A DNA stretch of 64,000 nucleotides, taken from CF-167 sp963695195 (GTDB taxonomy: Bacteria > Chloroflexota > Limnocylindria > QHBO01). A program made the position numbers and the translations under genes. The stretch lies in the NCBI GenBank assembly GCA_963695195.1, contig CAVOGE010000007.1, forward strand, positions 1,116,001 to 1,180,000. Reading direction: 5' to 3'. Under the pieces are notes generated by a model. That model saw only the letters and a list, made by a program, of their open reading frames with translations, was not told the origin of the DNA and searched no databases. This document shows, in pieces, positions 8,209 through 17,226 of this stretch. The number at the start of each line of letters is the position of its first letter. Position 1 is the first letter of the stretch.

Positions 8209-9680
8209 TTCACGCATCACCCCACCCGACCCGGCGAAGGCCGAGCCGATGGCTAGCCACCGCATCTCACGCCAGCCTGCTGATCGACCGACCCCTCGAC
8301 GAGGTGTTCGCGTTCTTCTCGCGCCCGGAGAACCTGGGCCGGATCACGCCGCGCAGCATGGGGTTCGAGCTTCTGTCGACCGATACCCGCATGCGCGAGG
8401 GCCTGGAGATCGACCACCGGGTGCGGCCCCTGCTCGGCATCCCCACCGGCTGGCGGAGCCTCATCACGAACTACGACCCGCCGAACGGGTTCCGCGACAT
8501 CCAGCTCAAGGGTCCGTATCGGTCATGGGAGCATCGTCACACCTTCGTCGCCGAGGGCGATGCGACTCGCGTGATCGACGAGGTCGAGTATCGGCTGCCC
8601 CTCGGGCCGATGGGCGAGCTGGCGCACGGCCTCGTGGTTCGCCCCCAGCTCGAGGAGGTCTTCCGCCATCGCGCCCGCACGATCCGCTCGATCTTCAGCC
8701 CGGCCCAGCCGAACGAACACCCGCTCACTGTTGCCGTCGCCGGGGGAAGTGGCTTCGTGGGAGGCGGCATCGCCGCCGAACTGGATGCCCGCGGCCACCG
8801 CGTCATCATCCTCTCCCGCGGGGGCGACGCTGCCCGGGGACCGCTCCCGGACCGGGTAGAGGTCCGGCCGGCGGACGTCATGAGCGAAGAAGGCCTCGTT
8901 GAGGCGCTCAAAGGCGCCGATGCCCTGGTCATCGCGCTCGCCTTCCACAACTCACCGATGGAGGCGCCACGTCGCGGACAGACCTTCATGGAGGTGGACG
9001 CCGCCGGGACTGAGCGGCTGGTCGCAGCCGCCCAACAGGCGGGCGTCAAGCGGCTCGTCTACATGTCCGGTGCCGGCGCTGCGCCCGATGCGGAGCGCCA
9101 CTGGTTCCGCGCCAAGTGGCGGGCCGAGGAGGCGATTCGCGGGAGTGGCCTGGCCTGGACGATCATCCGTCCCACCTGGATCTTCGGGCCGCGCGACGTC
9201 TCGCTCAACCGGTTCATCGGTTTCGCCCGCCAGCTCCAGTTCGTGCCGATGGCGAACTTCGGAGGACAGCAGCTGGCTCCGGTCTTCATCGACGACATCG
9301 GCCGCCTTGCCGCCGACAGCCTGGTCGATCCGGCCGCCGATGGGCAGGTCTTCGAGATCGGGGGCCCCGAGACGCTGAGCATGCGGCAGATCATCGCGCG
9401 CGCCCTGCGGGTGGCCGGCATCCGGCGCGTCATCGCGCCCGGCCCGTCGCTGCTCCTCAAGCTGGCGGCCTTGCCGCTCAGCGTGCTGCCGTCGCCACCG
9501 CTCACCCCGGACGCTGTCGACTTCATCAATCAGCCCGCCACCGTGGACCTGGGTCCGCTGATGGAGCGCATGCCGCGCCGCCTGACGCCGCTCGAGGAGG
9601 GACTCGAGACCTACCTGGCGCGAGGCTCGGCGCCTGGAACGCTCGACTTCGACCTCAACCTGAAAGGGAGCCCATCATGA
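8175..9680 (+). CDS. SRPBCC domain fused to an NAD(P)-binding SDR/epimerase domain
   Basis: 501 residues. Residues about 28-175 form an SRPBCC ligand-binding domain (LLIDRPLDEVFAFFSRPENL, then ITPRSMGFELL). From residue about 182 comes an extended-SDR Rossmann domain: VAVAGGSGFVGGGIAAEL, RLVYMSGAGA, then FRAKWRAEEAIRGSGL and TIIRPTWIFGP. It resembles NDUFA9-like atypical SDRs. The classical YxxxK is not evident, so redox activity is uncertain. ATGs at 8175 and 8178 are the only sensible starts. The stop overlaps the heliorhodopsin ATG (ATGA), so the two are an operon. Role unknown; a hydrophobic ligand such as a carotenoid or retinoid is only a guess. Confidence 0.82.
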   Translation: MMRQHHEQTLDIHASPHPTRRRPSRWLATASHASLLIDRPLDEVFAFFSRPENLGRITPRSMGFELLSTDTRMREGLEIDHRVRPLLGIPTGWRSLITNYDPPNGFRDIQLKGPYRSWEHRHTFVAEGDATRVIDEVEYRLPLGPMGELAHGLVVRPQLEEVFRHRARTIRSIFSPAQPNEHPLTVAVAGGSGFVGGGIAAELDARGHRVIILSRGGDAARGPLPDRVEVRPADVMSEEGLVEALKGADALVIALAFHNSPMEAPRRGQTFMEVDAAGTERLVAAAQQAGVKRLVYMSGAGAAPDAERHWFRAKWRAEEAIRGSGLAWTIIRPTWIFGPRDVSLNRFIGFARQLQFVPMANFGGQQLAPVFIDDIGRLAADSLVDPAADGQVFEIGGPETLSMRQIIARALRVAGIRRVIAPGPSLLLKLAALPLSVLPSPPLTPDAVDFINQPATVDLGPLMERMPRRLTPLEEGLETYLARGSAPGTLDFDLNLKGSPS

Positions 9681-10498
9681 CCTCCGCCTCCATAAGCACC
9701 ACCGCATCCGCGCCGCTCATTCCTGCCGATCGCGCGACCTCGCTCTTCCGCTGGAATGCCGCGCTCACGCTGCTTCACGGCGTCCAGTTCCTGGCCATGC
9801 TGTTCCTGTCACTGGCACAGGAACCGATGGCCAGCTGGTCGGTCAGCTCCAGCTACCTGACCTTCGACAGCGCCACCCGCACTCTGCTACCCGCCACCCG
9901 GACGCTGTTCGAGCTGCCGATCGGCGTCGTGGTGGCCTCCTTCTTTGCCATGAGCTCGATCGCGCACTTCATGGTCGCCTTCCCCGCCCGCGGCTGGTAC
10001 GAGCGGCGCTTGGCACGCAGGCAGAACCCGGCGCGATGGATCGAGTACGCGTTCTCCTCGAGCGTGATGATCGTGGTGATCGCCATGCTGACCGGCATCC
10101 GCGAGGTCGGGACGCTGATCGCCATCGTGGGCGCCAACGCCGCCATGAACCTGTTTGGCTGGAGCATGGAGGCCGCCAACGAGGGGCGTGAGCGGCCCCA
10201 GTGGCTGCATTACAACTTCGGTGTGATCGCCGGCATCGTGCCCTGGCTGGTGATCTCGGCGGCGCTGCTGACCGGGCTGACCGCGACCGATGCCGCCCCG
10301 ATCCCCGGCTTCGTCATCGCGATCTACGTGAGCCTGTTCATCAGCTTCAACATCTTCGCGTTCAACATGGTCTTCCAGTTCCGGCAGATCGGCCGATGGC
10401 GCGACTACCTCCATGGAGAGCGCGCCTACATGCTGCTCAGCCTGTTCGCCAAGACGCTGCTGGCCTGGCAGGTCTGGTCGGGGACCCTGCGACCCTAG
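9677..10498 (+). CDS. Heliorhodopsin
   Basis: 273 residues with seven hydrophobic segments. Heliorhodopsin hallmarks include WIEYAFSSSVMIVVIAMLTG, NAAMNLFGWSMEAANE, FVIAIYVSLFISFNIFAFN and the last helix LLSLFAKTLLAWQVWSGTL, where K259 is the expected retinal Schiff-base lysine. The charged N-terminal segment is consistent with the family's inverted topology (N-terminus inside). Heliorhodopsins are slow-photocycle receptors without clear ion pumping; some interact with soluble enzymes. A good Shine-Dalgarno (AAAGGGAG, 9663-9670) precedes the ATG, which overlaps the upstream stop. Coupling to an SDR gene and a light-type B12 regulator suggests a light-response module. No retinal-forming dioxygenase gene is in the window. 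Confidence 0.93.
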   Translation: MTSASISTTASAPLIPADRATSLFRWNAALTLLHGVQFLAMLFLSLAQEPMASWSVSSSYLTFDSATRTLLPATRTLFELPIGVVVASFFAMSSIAHFMVAFPARGWYERRLARRQNPARWIEYAFSSSVMIVVIAMLTGIREVGTLIAIVGANAAMNLFGWSMEAANEGRERPQWLHYNFGVIAGIVPWLVISAALLTGLTATDAAPIPGFVIAIYVSLFISFNIFAFNMVFQFRQIGRWRDYLHGERAYMLLSLFAKTLLAWQVWSGTLRP

Positions 10499-10544
10499 GC
10501 GCCACGCGGCAGGTGACGGGTGGCGGCCACTGGCGGTTGGTGGC

Positions 10545-10685
10545 GGTTCCACCCCACGGATCTAACGATCAACCATCCGTCTCAAATGGCCCCAAACCGG
10601 CCAGGTAGGAGCCGCGAATCTCTCGGGGTGGGAATCGGGATACCTAATTCAGCGGTGCTTGATCGTTAGATCCACCCGGTGGAAC
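10545..10685. repeat. Family A element, copy A2 (141 bp)
   Basis: Ends GGTTCCACCCCACGGATC and GATCCACCCGGTGGAAC, with inner ACGATCAA and TTGATCGT. It fills the gap between the convergent heliorhodopsin and dipeptidase genes. Its interior is arranged differently from A4-A6 although length and ends are conserved. Confidence 0.92.
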
Positions 10686-10721
10686 AAGCCCCCTCCTGGG
10701 GCGGTGGCGGGAGGGCCTCCG

Positions 10722-11861
10722 CTAGACCCCATCCGCCACTGACTCCGCGTCGCGCATGACGCGCAGGATGTTGCCGTTGGCCAGCCTGGCGAGGTTCTCC
10801 TCGGACCAGCCGCGTGCCAGCAGCTCGGCGAAGAGGATCGGGTAGGACGACACGTCGTCCATGCCCTGCGGCCAGAAGGTGTTGCCGTCGTAGTCGCCGC
10901 CGATCCCCACGTGATCGTGTCCCGCGACGCGCGCGATGTGCTCCACGTGGTCGGCCACCTCGGCCACCGCTGGGCGCGGGACGTCCAGGCTGTCGATCAG
11001 CTCTTCGGCCAGCGCCGCTCGCCCTTCAAGGTCGACGACGCCGGCCGCCCGGCGGTAGAACTCCTCGATCGCCGGGATCGTCACTGCTGCCGCCTCGGGA
11101 CCGATGAAGCCGGCCACGAAGGTGACCATCACGACACCGCCGTTGCCCGGGATGCGCCGCAGGATCTCGTCCGGCACGTTGCGTGCCACGTCGCACAGCG
11201 CCCGGGCGGAGGAGTGGCTGAAGATGATCGGCGCATGCGTCGCGTCGAGCGCATCGGCCATGGTGGTGGGCGCCACGTGCGAGAGGTCGACCAGCATGCC
11301 GAGCCGGTTCATCTCGCCCACCACCTGCCGTCCGAACGGCGAGAGGCCGCCGTGGAGCTGCTCGCCGGTCGCGGAGTCGCCGATCTGGTTGGACGTGTTG
11401 TGGGTCAGCGTCAGGTAGCGCGCCCCGAGATCAGCAAAGGCACGAAGCGCCCCGAGCGAGCCCTCCAGGACGTGGCCGCCCTCCATTCCCAGCAACGAGG
11501 CGATGCGTCCGGCGGCCATGGCGCGCTCGACGTCATCGGCGGTGCGGCAGAACTCGAGGTCGTCGGGGTATCGGTCGATCATGCGCCGCGCGAGGTCGAG
11601 CTGCTCCAGCTGGAGCAGCGCTGGGTTGGCCGGCCCCTCCCCAGGGACGTAGACGCTCCAGAACTGGCCGCCGATGCCGCCGGCACGCAAGCGCGACAGA
11701 TCGGTGTGTCCGCCGCCCGGGGCGTCACCCGCGAGGTCATACGCGTCGAGGTCGCCCGGTGCGGACTTCGAGGTGCGGATCTTCCAGGGCAGGTCGTTGT
11801 GCCCGTCGATCAGCGGATGACGGGCAAGCACCTCCCGGGCGCGGGCGAGATGGTCCTGCAC
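10722..11861 (-). CDS. Membrane dipeptidase family protein (peptidase M19)
   Basis: About 379 residues from the GTG at 11861. A longer frame up to 11975 would overlap the neighbouring gene and adds low-complexity residues before the conserved LIDGHNDLPW, so the shorter start is preferred. Zinc-site motifs are HPLIDGHNDLPW (HxD), GMEGGHVLEG, YLTLTHNTSN, LVDLSHVA, IIFSHSSARALC and HVGIGGDYDG. M19 enzymes hydrolyse dipeptides with a binuclear zinc centre. No signal peptide with this start, so a cytoplasmic form is likely. It ends 37 bp from repeat A2, opposite heliorhodopsin. Confidence 0.9.
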   Translation of the reverse strand: MQDHLARAREVLARHPLIDGHNDLPWKIRTSKSAPGDLDAYDLAGDAPGGGHTDLSRLRAGGIGGQFWSVYVPGEGPANPALLQLEQLDLARRMIDRYPDDLEFCRTADDVERAMAAGRIASLLGMEGGHVLEGSLGALRAFADLGARYLTLTHNTSNQIGDSATGEQLHGGLSPFGRQVVGEMNRLGMLVDLSHVAPTTMADALDATHAPIIFSHSSARALCDVARNVPDEILRRIPGNGGVVMVTFVAGFIGPEAAAVTIPAIEEFYRRAAGVVDLEGRAALAEELIDSLDVPRPAVAEVADHVEHIARVAGHDHVGIGGDYDGNTFWPQGMDDVSSYPILFAELLARGWSEENLARLANGNILRVMRDAESVADGV

Positions 11862-11931
11862 GGAGGCGAGGATACGGCGTATCGACCGGGGTGGACGACA
11901 GGGGTGGACGACCGGCGTCGCCCCCGGCGCC

Positions 11932-12747
11932 CTACGGAAGCGGGATGCCGGTGAAGTCGTACTCGATCGAGACACCTGCCAGGGTCAGATTCGCGTAGCC
12001 GGCCTCGGACAGGTAGCAGTCCACCAGGTACGAGTACAGGCTGTTGTCGATCGTGGCGCTCGTGACGGTGGTGTCCTCCAGGACCTGGGCTCCGAGGGTG
12101 TCAGCAGGCAACGTGGCCACGTGCGCCATCTGCGTGCCGCTGCCCGACTCGGTGAGCAGCGGGAACCGATTCAGGCCGCAATCGATGAACGCGGTGGCGC
12201 TGTTGTCCTTGACGCCGACCTGGAAGCCGATGACCACCGCGCCGTCGGGGAGCAGCACCGGGCAGTTGACGTCGCCGTCACCGGCCGACAGCGTCATGTA
12301 GTTGCCGCCGCCGCTGATGCTGAACCCGGCGTAGAGCGGATCCATGGTTGCGCCGGAGCAGTTGTAGTGCCCGGGGTATGCGACATCGGAACGCACGAAC
12401 GCGGTGCTGTCGTTGCCGTCGAGGAGCCCCGCGTCCCCGGCCGAGTCGGCGGTCAGCGCCGTTGCCGCGTTGACGACCGGCGTCTTCCCAACCGACAGCG
12501 CGCCCAGCCGGTTCATGAAGGCGGCCATCTGCTCGCGGGTCACGTTCGCCGACGGGCAGTAGTTGCCGCCACCGCAGCCGAAGGTCACGCCAGCGTCCGC
12601 GATTGCGCTGATGTCTCCGTGAAACGGGTTCGAGTCCGGCACGTCGCTGAAGTCGTGGTTGGCCAGGGCGCCGAGCGGGAAGGCGACGACGGCGACGGTC
12701 AGGGCGAGGACCGACAGGAGGCGGCGTGGGGCACGGTTCGGAGTCAT
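11932..12747 (-). CDS. Secreted protein with an N-terminal cysteine-bearing SLH-like repeat
   Basis: About 271 residues from the ATG at 12747, which has a good Shine-Dalgarno (AAGGAGAG) upstream; an ATG ten codons earlier lacks one. The signal peptide LLSVLALTVAVVAFPLGALA is followed by one SLH-like repeat, FSDVPDSNPFHGDI then GVTFGCGGGNYCPSANVTREQM. The two Cys of GCGGGNYC can pair. The rest is a beta-rich domain of unknown fold with spaced cysteines. Probably anchored to or displayed at the cell surface. The same repeat occurs three times at the end of the 55-58 kb dehydrogenase. Confidence 0.72.
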   Translation of the reverse strand: MTPNRAPRRLLSVLALTVAVVAFPLGALANHDFSDVPDSNPFHGDISAIADAGVTFGCGGGNYCPSANVTREQMAAFMNRLGALSVGKTPVVNAATALTADSAGDAGLLDGNDSTAFVRSDVAYPGHYNCSGATMDPLYAGFSISGGGNYMTLSAGDGDVNCPVLLPDGAVVIGFQVGVKDNSATAFIDCGLNRFPLLTESGSGTQMAHVATLPADTLGAQVLEDTTVTSATIDNSLYSYLVDCYLSEAGYANLTLAGVSIEYDFTGIPLP

Positions 12748-12967
12748 CGGGGAGCTCTCCTTCGTTTGGGGTTCCACGGTGAATGGGCTCGGATCATCCG
12801 GCCGATGGATCGGTCAGGTCAATGCCCTGCGCGACGAGGGTAGTGACGCGCAGCAAGGCGTCGAGCGGGATGTCCCGGGCACGGCGCTCTCCTGCGTGCT
12901 CCGCGGGACCGATGTCCGGACGACGCGGTGGGGGATGCTGGGAGACCGGGGTCGCCCAGAGCGGGAG

Positions 12968-13852
12968 TCAGCACCCCCCCGTGCGGCCGGTCTGAATGGT
13001 AAACACGCTGGTCTCGGCCTCCTGGATCTCGTTCCCGTCACCATCGATGGCGCGGACCAGCCAGTAGTACTCGCAGGTCGGGGTCTCGGGGAGTGGCGAC
13101 GGCGGATCCCAGAAGGTGGTGTCGCCCGCGACGTACTCGTCCACCAGGAGCGCCGTGAACTGCCAGTCCTCGGCGACGAGGATATGGAAGGACGTGGCCG
13201 GGCAACCGGTCTCGGGCGGCGTCCAGACCAGCGTCGGCGGATTCACGAGCACGATCTCGTACGCGTACGGGCTGGTCAGGTTCGGGCTGAGCACGGGGCA
13301 CGGCGTGGGCACCGGCGTTGGGGCGACGGTGGGCCGGGCCGTGGCCGTCGGTCCCGGGGTCGCGCTGCCCGGCCGCGGAGTGGCGCTGGCACCGGTCGTC
13401 GGCGAAGCGAGCGGCGACAACGACGGCGAGAGGTCGGGCGTGGGTTGCGCCTCGGCCTCGGCGCTGACGGTGACCCCCACCGAGACCGGGTCGGAGAAGG
13501 AACCGTCCTTCCCCTCGACCACGGCGGTGAGCATGTGCTGGCCGAGCGACGGAGGCTCCCAGAGCCAGTTGACGGTTACCAGATCCGGACCGTTGACCTC
13601 CTGGGTCTCGGTCGGCACCGAATCCACCAGCCACCGGACACGGGCCACCCCGCTGTCGTCCGCGGCGTGGAGCACCACCGGGTAGGGCGCCAGCGGCAGC
13701 ACGGCGCCCGGCAACGGCGCATCGAACCACGCGCGCGACTTCCAGGCCGATGCGGCCCAGGTGGCGGTGCTCGCCACCAGCACCAGCGCCGTGGCGAGCA
13801 CCGCGACGGCAGCCCGCCGGCCGGCTCTCATCGGTCGACGCGGATCGGTCAT
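12968..13852 (-). CDS. Secreted or membrane-anchored protein with Ig-like and Fn3-like domains
   Basis: 294 residues from the ATG at 13852, which overlaps the stop of the upstream gene (ATGA). An N-terminal hydrophobic segment AAVAVLATALVLVASTATWA follows a basic start. Next is an Ig-like domain (WFDAPLPGAVLPLAPYPVVLH ... VRWLVDSVPTETQEV), a Pro/Thr/Ser-rich linker (residues about 145-195) and a C-terminal Fn3-like domain with PTLVWTPPETGCPATSFHI and YYWLVRAIDGDGNE. No catalytic motif seen. Likely a surface partner of the large upstream protein. Confidence 0.7.
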   Translation of the reverse strand: MTDPRRPMRAGRRAAVAVLATALVLVASTATWAASAWKSRAWFDAPLPGAVLPLAPYPVVLHAADDSGVARVRWLVDSVPTETQEVNGPDLVTVNWLWEPPSLGQHMLTAVVEGKDGSFSDPVSVGVTVSAEAEAQPTPDLSPSLSPLASPTTGASATPRPGSATPGPTATARPTVAPTPVPTPCPVLSPNLTSPYAYEIVLVNPPTLVWTPPETGCPATSFHILVAEDWQFTALLVDEYVAGDTTFWDPPSPLPETPTCEYYWLVRAIDGDGNEIQEAETSVFTIQTGRTGGC

Positions 13853-16800
13853 TGCCAGGCGTTCCCGCTCAGCGTCTCTGTGCCAGATCCGCCCGGCGCG
13901 CAGTTGGAGCTCAGCGACCCGGTCACCGATGCGCCCTTCTGGAGCAGCGCCCAGGCGTGGTTGAACTGGCCGTTCCACTCCGCGTACTGCTGGGCATAGT
14001 GGTCGTTCCAGCCATCCGGCTCGAACCAGGTCGCCGGCTTGGTCATCCACACCTCGAAGCTGGTCGACTCGCCCGGTTGGAGGGTCGCGAACCCGACGCT
14101 GTTCGACAGGAACGGCTCGCCGCTGACCGTGCCCGACTTCTGCACGGTGGTCGGGTCGCCGCCGACCCACTTGTACTCGAGCCAGGACCAACCGGTGACC
14201 GTGCTGCTCATGTGCCCGGTGACCTTGCAGCTCACGTTGGCGGGCAGCGGCGCGTTGGTGCGGGTCATCGTTACGCTGAAGTGCGGCGGCTGGGCGAAGC
14301 CGCGGGGGTCGGGCTCGACGATGGCGCCGTACGGGATCGCCACGCCGGCCGACTTTGCCGCGGCCTCGCTGCGCTTGGCCATGATCTTGTTCACCGCCTC
14401 GTCGATGATCTTTCCGACCAGCTCCTCGCAGGACGGTACGCTGCCGCCGGTGGCGGCCGCCGCGCTGCACGCCTGGGCTACGAGGGGGAACTCGGCGCTG
14501 GCCTGCTCCACCACGAACTCGGCCACGTCCCCCTTCAGCGCTTTCATGGTCGAATCCCAGTCGGGGATCTCCGGCGGCACCCCGTACGCGGTCGCCACCA
14601 CCTGCAGCGCGGTCTTGGCGATGGCCTTGCACGATTCCTTGCCGTTGTCGGAGATCTCATTGGCGATCTGCTCGCACGGCACGAAGGTGAGCACCACGTT
14701 GACCAGCTGGTCCTGCATCCAGGCGTAGCCGGTCGAGATGTAGTCCCAGGCGGTGCCGACCCACTCGGTGAACGCCTCGAAGGCGTCCAGCAGGTCAAAG
14801 CCTGAGTCGTCCGGCTCGACATAGCAGTGCACCGTCCCCACCGACCAGTCGGGGTCGTTGATGAACATCTGGGCGTAGATCTTCTGCGGCGCGGTCACGA
14901 CGCGCACGCAGCGGCTGTACTTTGCGATCGCCCCGGTGGGGGCGTAGAAGGTCGCCGACATCTGGTAGGCGTTGGTGTAGGTCGGCGGCGGTGGCGGCGG
15001 CGAGGTGTCGATGTAGAACGGCTCGCCCGGCTCCACGATGTCGAAGTAGACCGAGTTGGACGCCGATCCGGCCGGGGTCTGCCCGATCATGGGGATGATC
15101 CGCACATACAGCACGTTGAGTGGCGGCGTGAGCAGGGCCAGGTCGCCGAGGGCGGCATCCCCGACCGAGGCGCCCGCCGCGGGCACGAAGGGCCCGCCCA
15201 GGCCGACCAGCACCGGCTCCACCGCACCGGAGGCCGGCGTGGGGGCCGGCGTGGCCATCCCCGGCAGGATCGGCGCCTGCACCACCTCGGTCACGACCTG
15301 CTCGTTGGCCCAGCTGTTGACATCGGCGATGCCGACCTTGGACGCATCGGTCAGGTACGGCTTGAAGTCGATGGTGAACGTCCCGCCGCTGGGATCGGTG
15401 GGCACGAACGTGTCCGAGTCGATCAGGAACGGCGGCGTCAGGGTGGTGCCCTTGCCCAGCGGGTACGGGGTGATCTGCCACAGGACGTGGGTCACCCCGG
15501 GCACCGACGTGGACCAGCGGAAGGTGCGGGATGCGGCGGTGGAGCCCGGCCCCGGCCGGTCGACGGAACCGCTCTTCCCCAGCAGCTCCGACTGCGGGTC
15601 GTCCACCACGTAACCCTTGATCAGGACGATGTCCAGGCTGGTGCCGAAGCCGAGCGCGAACTGGCTCGACCCGGGCAGGGCGCCGGAGTACAGCTGCTGC
15701 CCTCCCGGCGGGGCGTAGGTGCCCTTGCCGCGCGAGACCAGCGCGCCATCTCTCCAGCCCCACGCCTCCAGCCGCAGGGGTTCGGCACCGATGGGCGGCA
15801 GCAGGCCGGCCGCGTCGAGCTTGCCGCCGACCGGTTCGATGAAGGTCCCCGGGTTGTTCGGGACACGCTGCCAGGCGCCACCGTCGATCGACAGGTAGAA
15901 GTAGGCCCGATCGACCGGGGCGCCCAGCACCAGCTCGGTGCCGGCCAGGCGCGCGTCGCCCTCCCAGCCGTCGTGGCACTCGTCCGGCACCACCGCCGGC
16001 ACGATGGCCGAAGGTGCCAGCACCTGCCCGTCATAGGCGGACACGGTGACGTAGTTGGTGCCGGCCAGCGCCTGGGTCTCGGTGGATACGATGCCGGTTG
16101 ACGGCGCCAGGGCGGCCACGTTCAGGAACGAGAGGCTCCCCGGCGGCAGCACCTGCACCAGGTAGCCGCCCTCGGCGGTGGAGGAGTCCTGGGCACTGAT
16201 CTGCAGCTTGCAGGCGTCCACCGTGACCGTCGGCTCCGGCGCCGAGAGCCCGGCCGGGAGCGTGACGGCGGCCATGATCCGCGACGATGCCAGATCCGCC
16301 GAGCCGGGCTGGCGGGCCACCGGCGCTTCGCCGGAGACGGGCACCGTGACATTGGTCGGGGCCTCGAACGGCTCGGAGGGGGAGAGCTCCGGGTTCCAGG
16401 CTTCGGCGAGTGACGTGTCGCCGCCGTGGGCGGCCACCACCTGGGCCAGGGTCTCCCCGGCGGCGCCGATGACCTCGATCACCCGCACCATGAGCGGCGC
16501 CTGGTCGTCGACGCTCAGGCGCAGGACCGACGACTCGCCGGTGCGTCCCTCGGCGTCGTAGGCACGGGCAAGCAGGATGGTCTCGCCGGTCGCGCCAGGG
16601 ATCCACTCGAGCGGGATGCTGGCTGCCGGGCGCTGCGGGTCATCGGTCGCCTCCTGCGCCACCAGGTCCGGGCCTGCCCACAGTTCGACGCCGGCGATCC
16701 CCGCCAGCCCCAGTGCGCTGACAGTGACCGACTCGGGGAAGCCGACATGCGCCGAGCCGCTGCCGGCCCGGTTGAGGGAGACGACCAGCGGCGTCCCCGG

Positions 16801-16953
16801 CGGGTCGGCAGCCGCCAGGCCCGGCGTCGGCGATGGCTCCGGGGCGGCGGGGCCCTTGAGCGCCATGAACGCGATCACCCCGATCAGCAGCACGGCGCCG
16901 CCGCCCAGCATGGCGCGGTTGCGCACCCGGTTGGAGGCCGCGGCGGCGGTCAC
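13849..16953 (-). CDS. Very large membrane-anchored surface protein with Ig-like and LysM-like segments
   Basis: About 1034 residues from a GTG at 16953; the frame stays open to a TTG at 17184, adding 77 basic, Pro-rich residues, so the start is uncertain. After a basic stretch, AMLGGGAVLLIGVIAFMAL is a single transmembrane segment. Outside it are Ig-like strands (LNRAGSGSAHVGFPESVTVSALG), a LysM-like segment (AAGETLAQVVAAHGG ... EAWNPEL) and several Fn3/Ig-like modules. A helical middle section (VGTAWDYISTGYAWMQDQL) has cysteines, and the C-terminal beta domain starts near SVTMTRTNAPLPANVSCKV. A peptidoglycan-contacting surface protein is likely, function unknown. Its stop overlaps the next gene. 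Confidence 0.68.
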   Translation of the reverse strand: MTAAAASNRVRNRAMLGGGAVLLIGVIAFMALKGPAAPEPSPTPGLAAADPPGTPLVVSLNRAGSGSAHVGFPESVTVSALGLAGIAGVELWAGPDLVAQEATDDPQRPAASIPLEWIPGATGETILLARAYDAEGRTGESSVLRLSVDDQAPLMVRVIEVIGAAGETLAQVVAAHGGDTSLAEAWNPELSPSEPFEAPTNVTVPVSGEAPVARQPGSADLASSRIMAAVTLPAGLSAPEPTVTVDACKLQISAQDSSTAEGGYLVQVLPPGSLSFLNVAALAPSTGIVSTETQALAGTNYVTVSAYDGQVLAPSAIVPAVVPDECHDGWEGDARLAGTELVLGAPVDRAYFYLSIDGGAWQRVPNNPGTFIEPVGGKLDAAGLLPPIGAEPLRLEAWGWRDGALVSRGKGTYAPPGGQQLYSGALPGSSQFALGFGTSLDIVLIKGYVVDDPQSELLGKSGSVDRPGPGSTAASRTFRWSTSVPGVTHVLWQITPYPLGKGTTLTPPFLIDSDTFVPTDPSGGTFTIDFKPYLTDASKVGIADVNSWANEQVVTEVVQAPILPGMATPAPTPASGAVEPVLVGLGGPFVPAAGASVGDAALGDLALLTPPLNVLYVRIIPMIGQTPAGSASNSVYFDIVEPGEPFYIDTSPPPPPPTYTNAYQMSATFYAPTGAIAKYSRCVRVVTAPQKIYAQMFINDPDWSVGTVHCYVEPDDSGFDLLDAFEAFTEWVGTAWDYISTGYAWMQDQLVNVVLTFVPCEQIANEISDNGKESCKAIAKTALQVVATAYGVPPEIPDWDSTMKALKGDVAEFVVEQASAEFPLVAQACSAAAATGGSVPSCEELVGKIIDEAVNKIMAKRSEAAAKSAGVAIPYGAIVEPDPRGFAQPPHFSVTMTRTNAPLPANVSCKVTGHMSSTVTGWSWLEYKWVGGDPTTVQKSGTVSGEPFLSNSVGFATLQPGESTSFEVWMTKPATWFEPDGWNDHYAQQYAEWNGQFNHAWALLQKGASVTGSLSSNCAPGGSGTETLSGNAWQ

Positions 16954-17226
16954 GGGGTCGTGCGCTGTTGCGGGTGTGCCGGGTGAGCGGGGACGTGGGC
17001 GCGCGCGAGTGCGGCGCCTGACTGGCGCGCCGAAACCGCCCTCGGGACGGGATGCCTGGCGGCTGGCGCGGCCGGCGTCACCCCATCCGACCGCACTGCG
17101 CGGCCGGAAATGGCCATGCCGCGGATTGTACGGGTACGGTGCAAGCCCCCACCCGCTACGGCGAGGTTGCCGCTTGCACCGCAAGAGTAGAGTTCCGGTG
17201 TTCGGGGGCTCGCGCGGAGGGATCTG

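Noticed and set aside
11862..11975. Longer N-terminus of the dipeptidase
   Set aside because: It overlaps the neighbouring gene and encodes Arg/Pro/Ser-rich residues absent from M19 enzymes.
12620..12645. GGTTCGAGTCC resembling a tRNA T-arm
   Set aside because: It lies inside the SLH-like protein gene, and no acceptor or anticodon stem can be formed around it.
12783..13999. Long plus-strand reading frames opposite the 12-17 kb surface genes
   Set aside because: Arg/Pro/Gly-rich translations without domains; the minus-strand products have signal peptides and folds.
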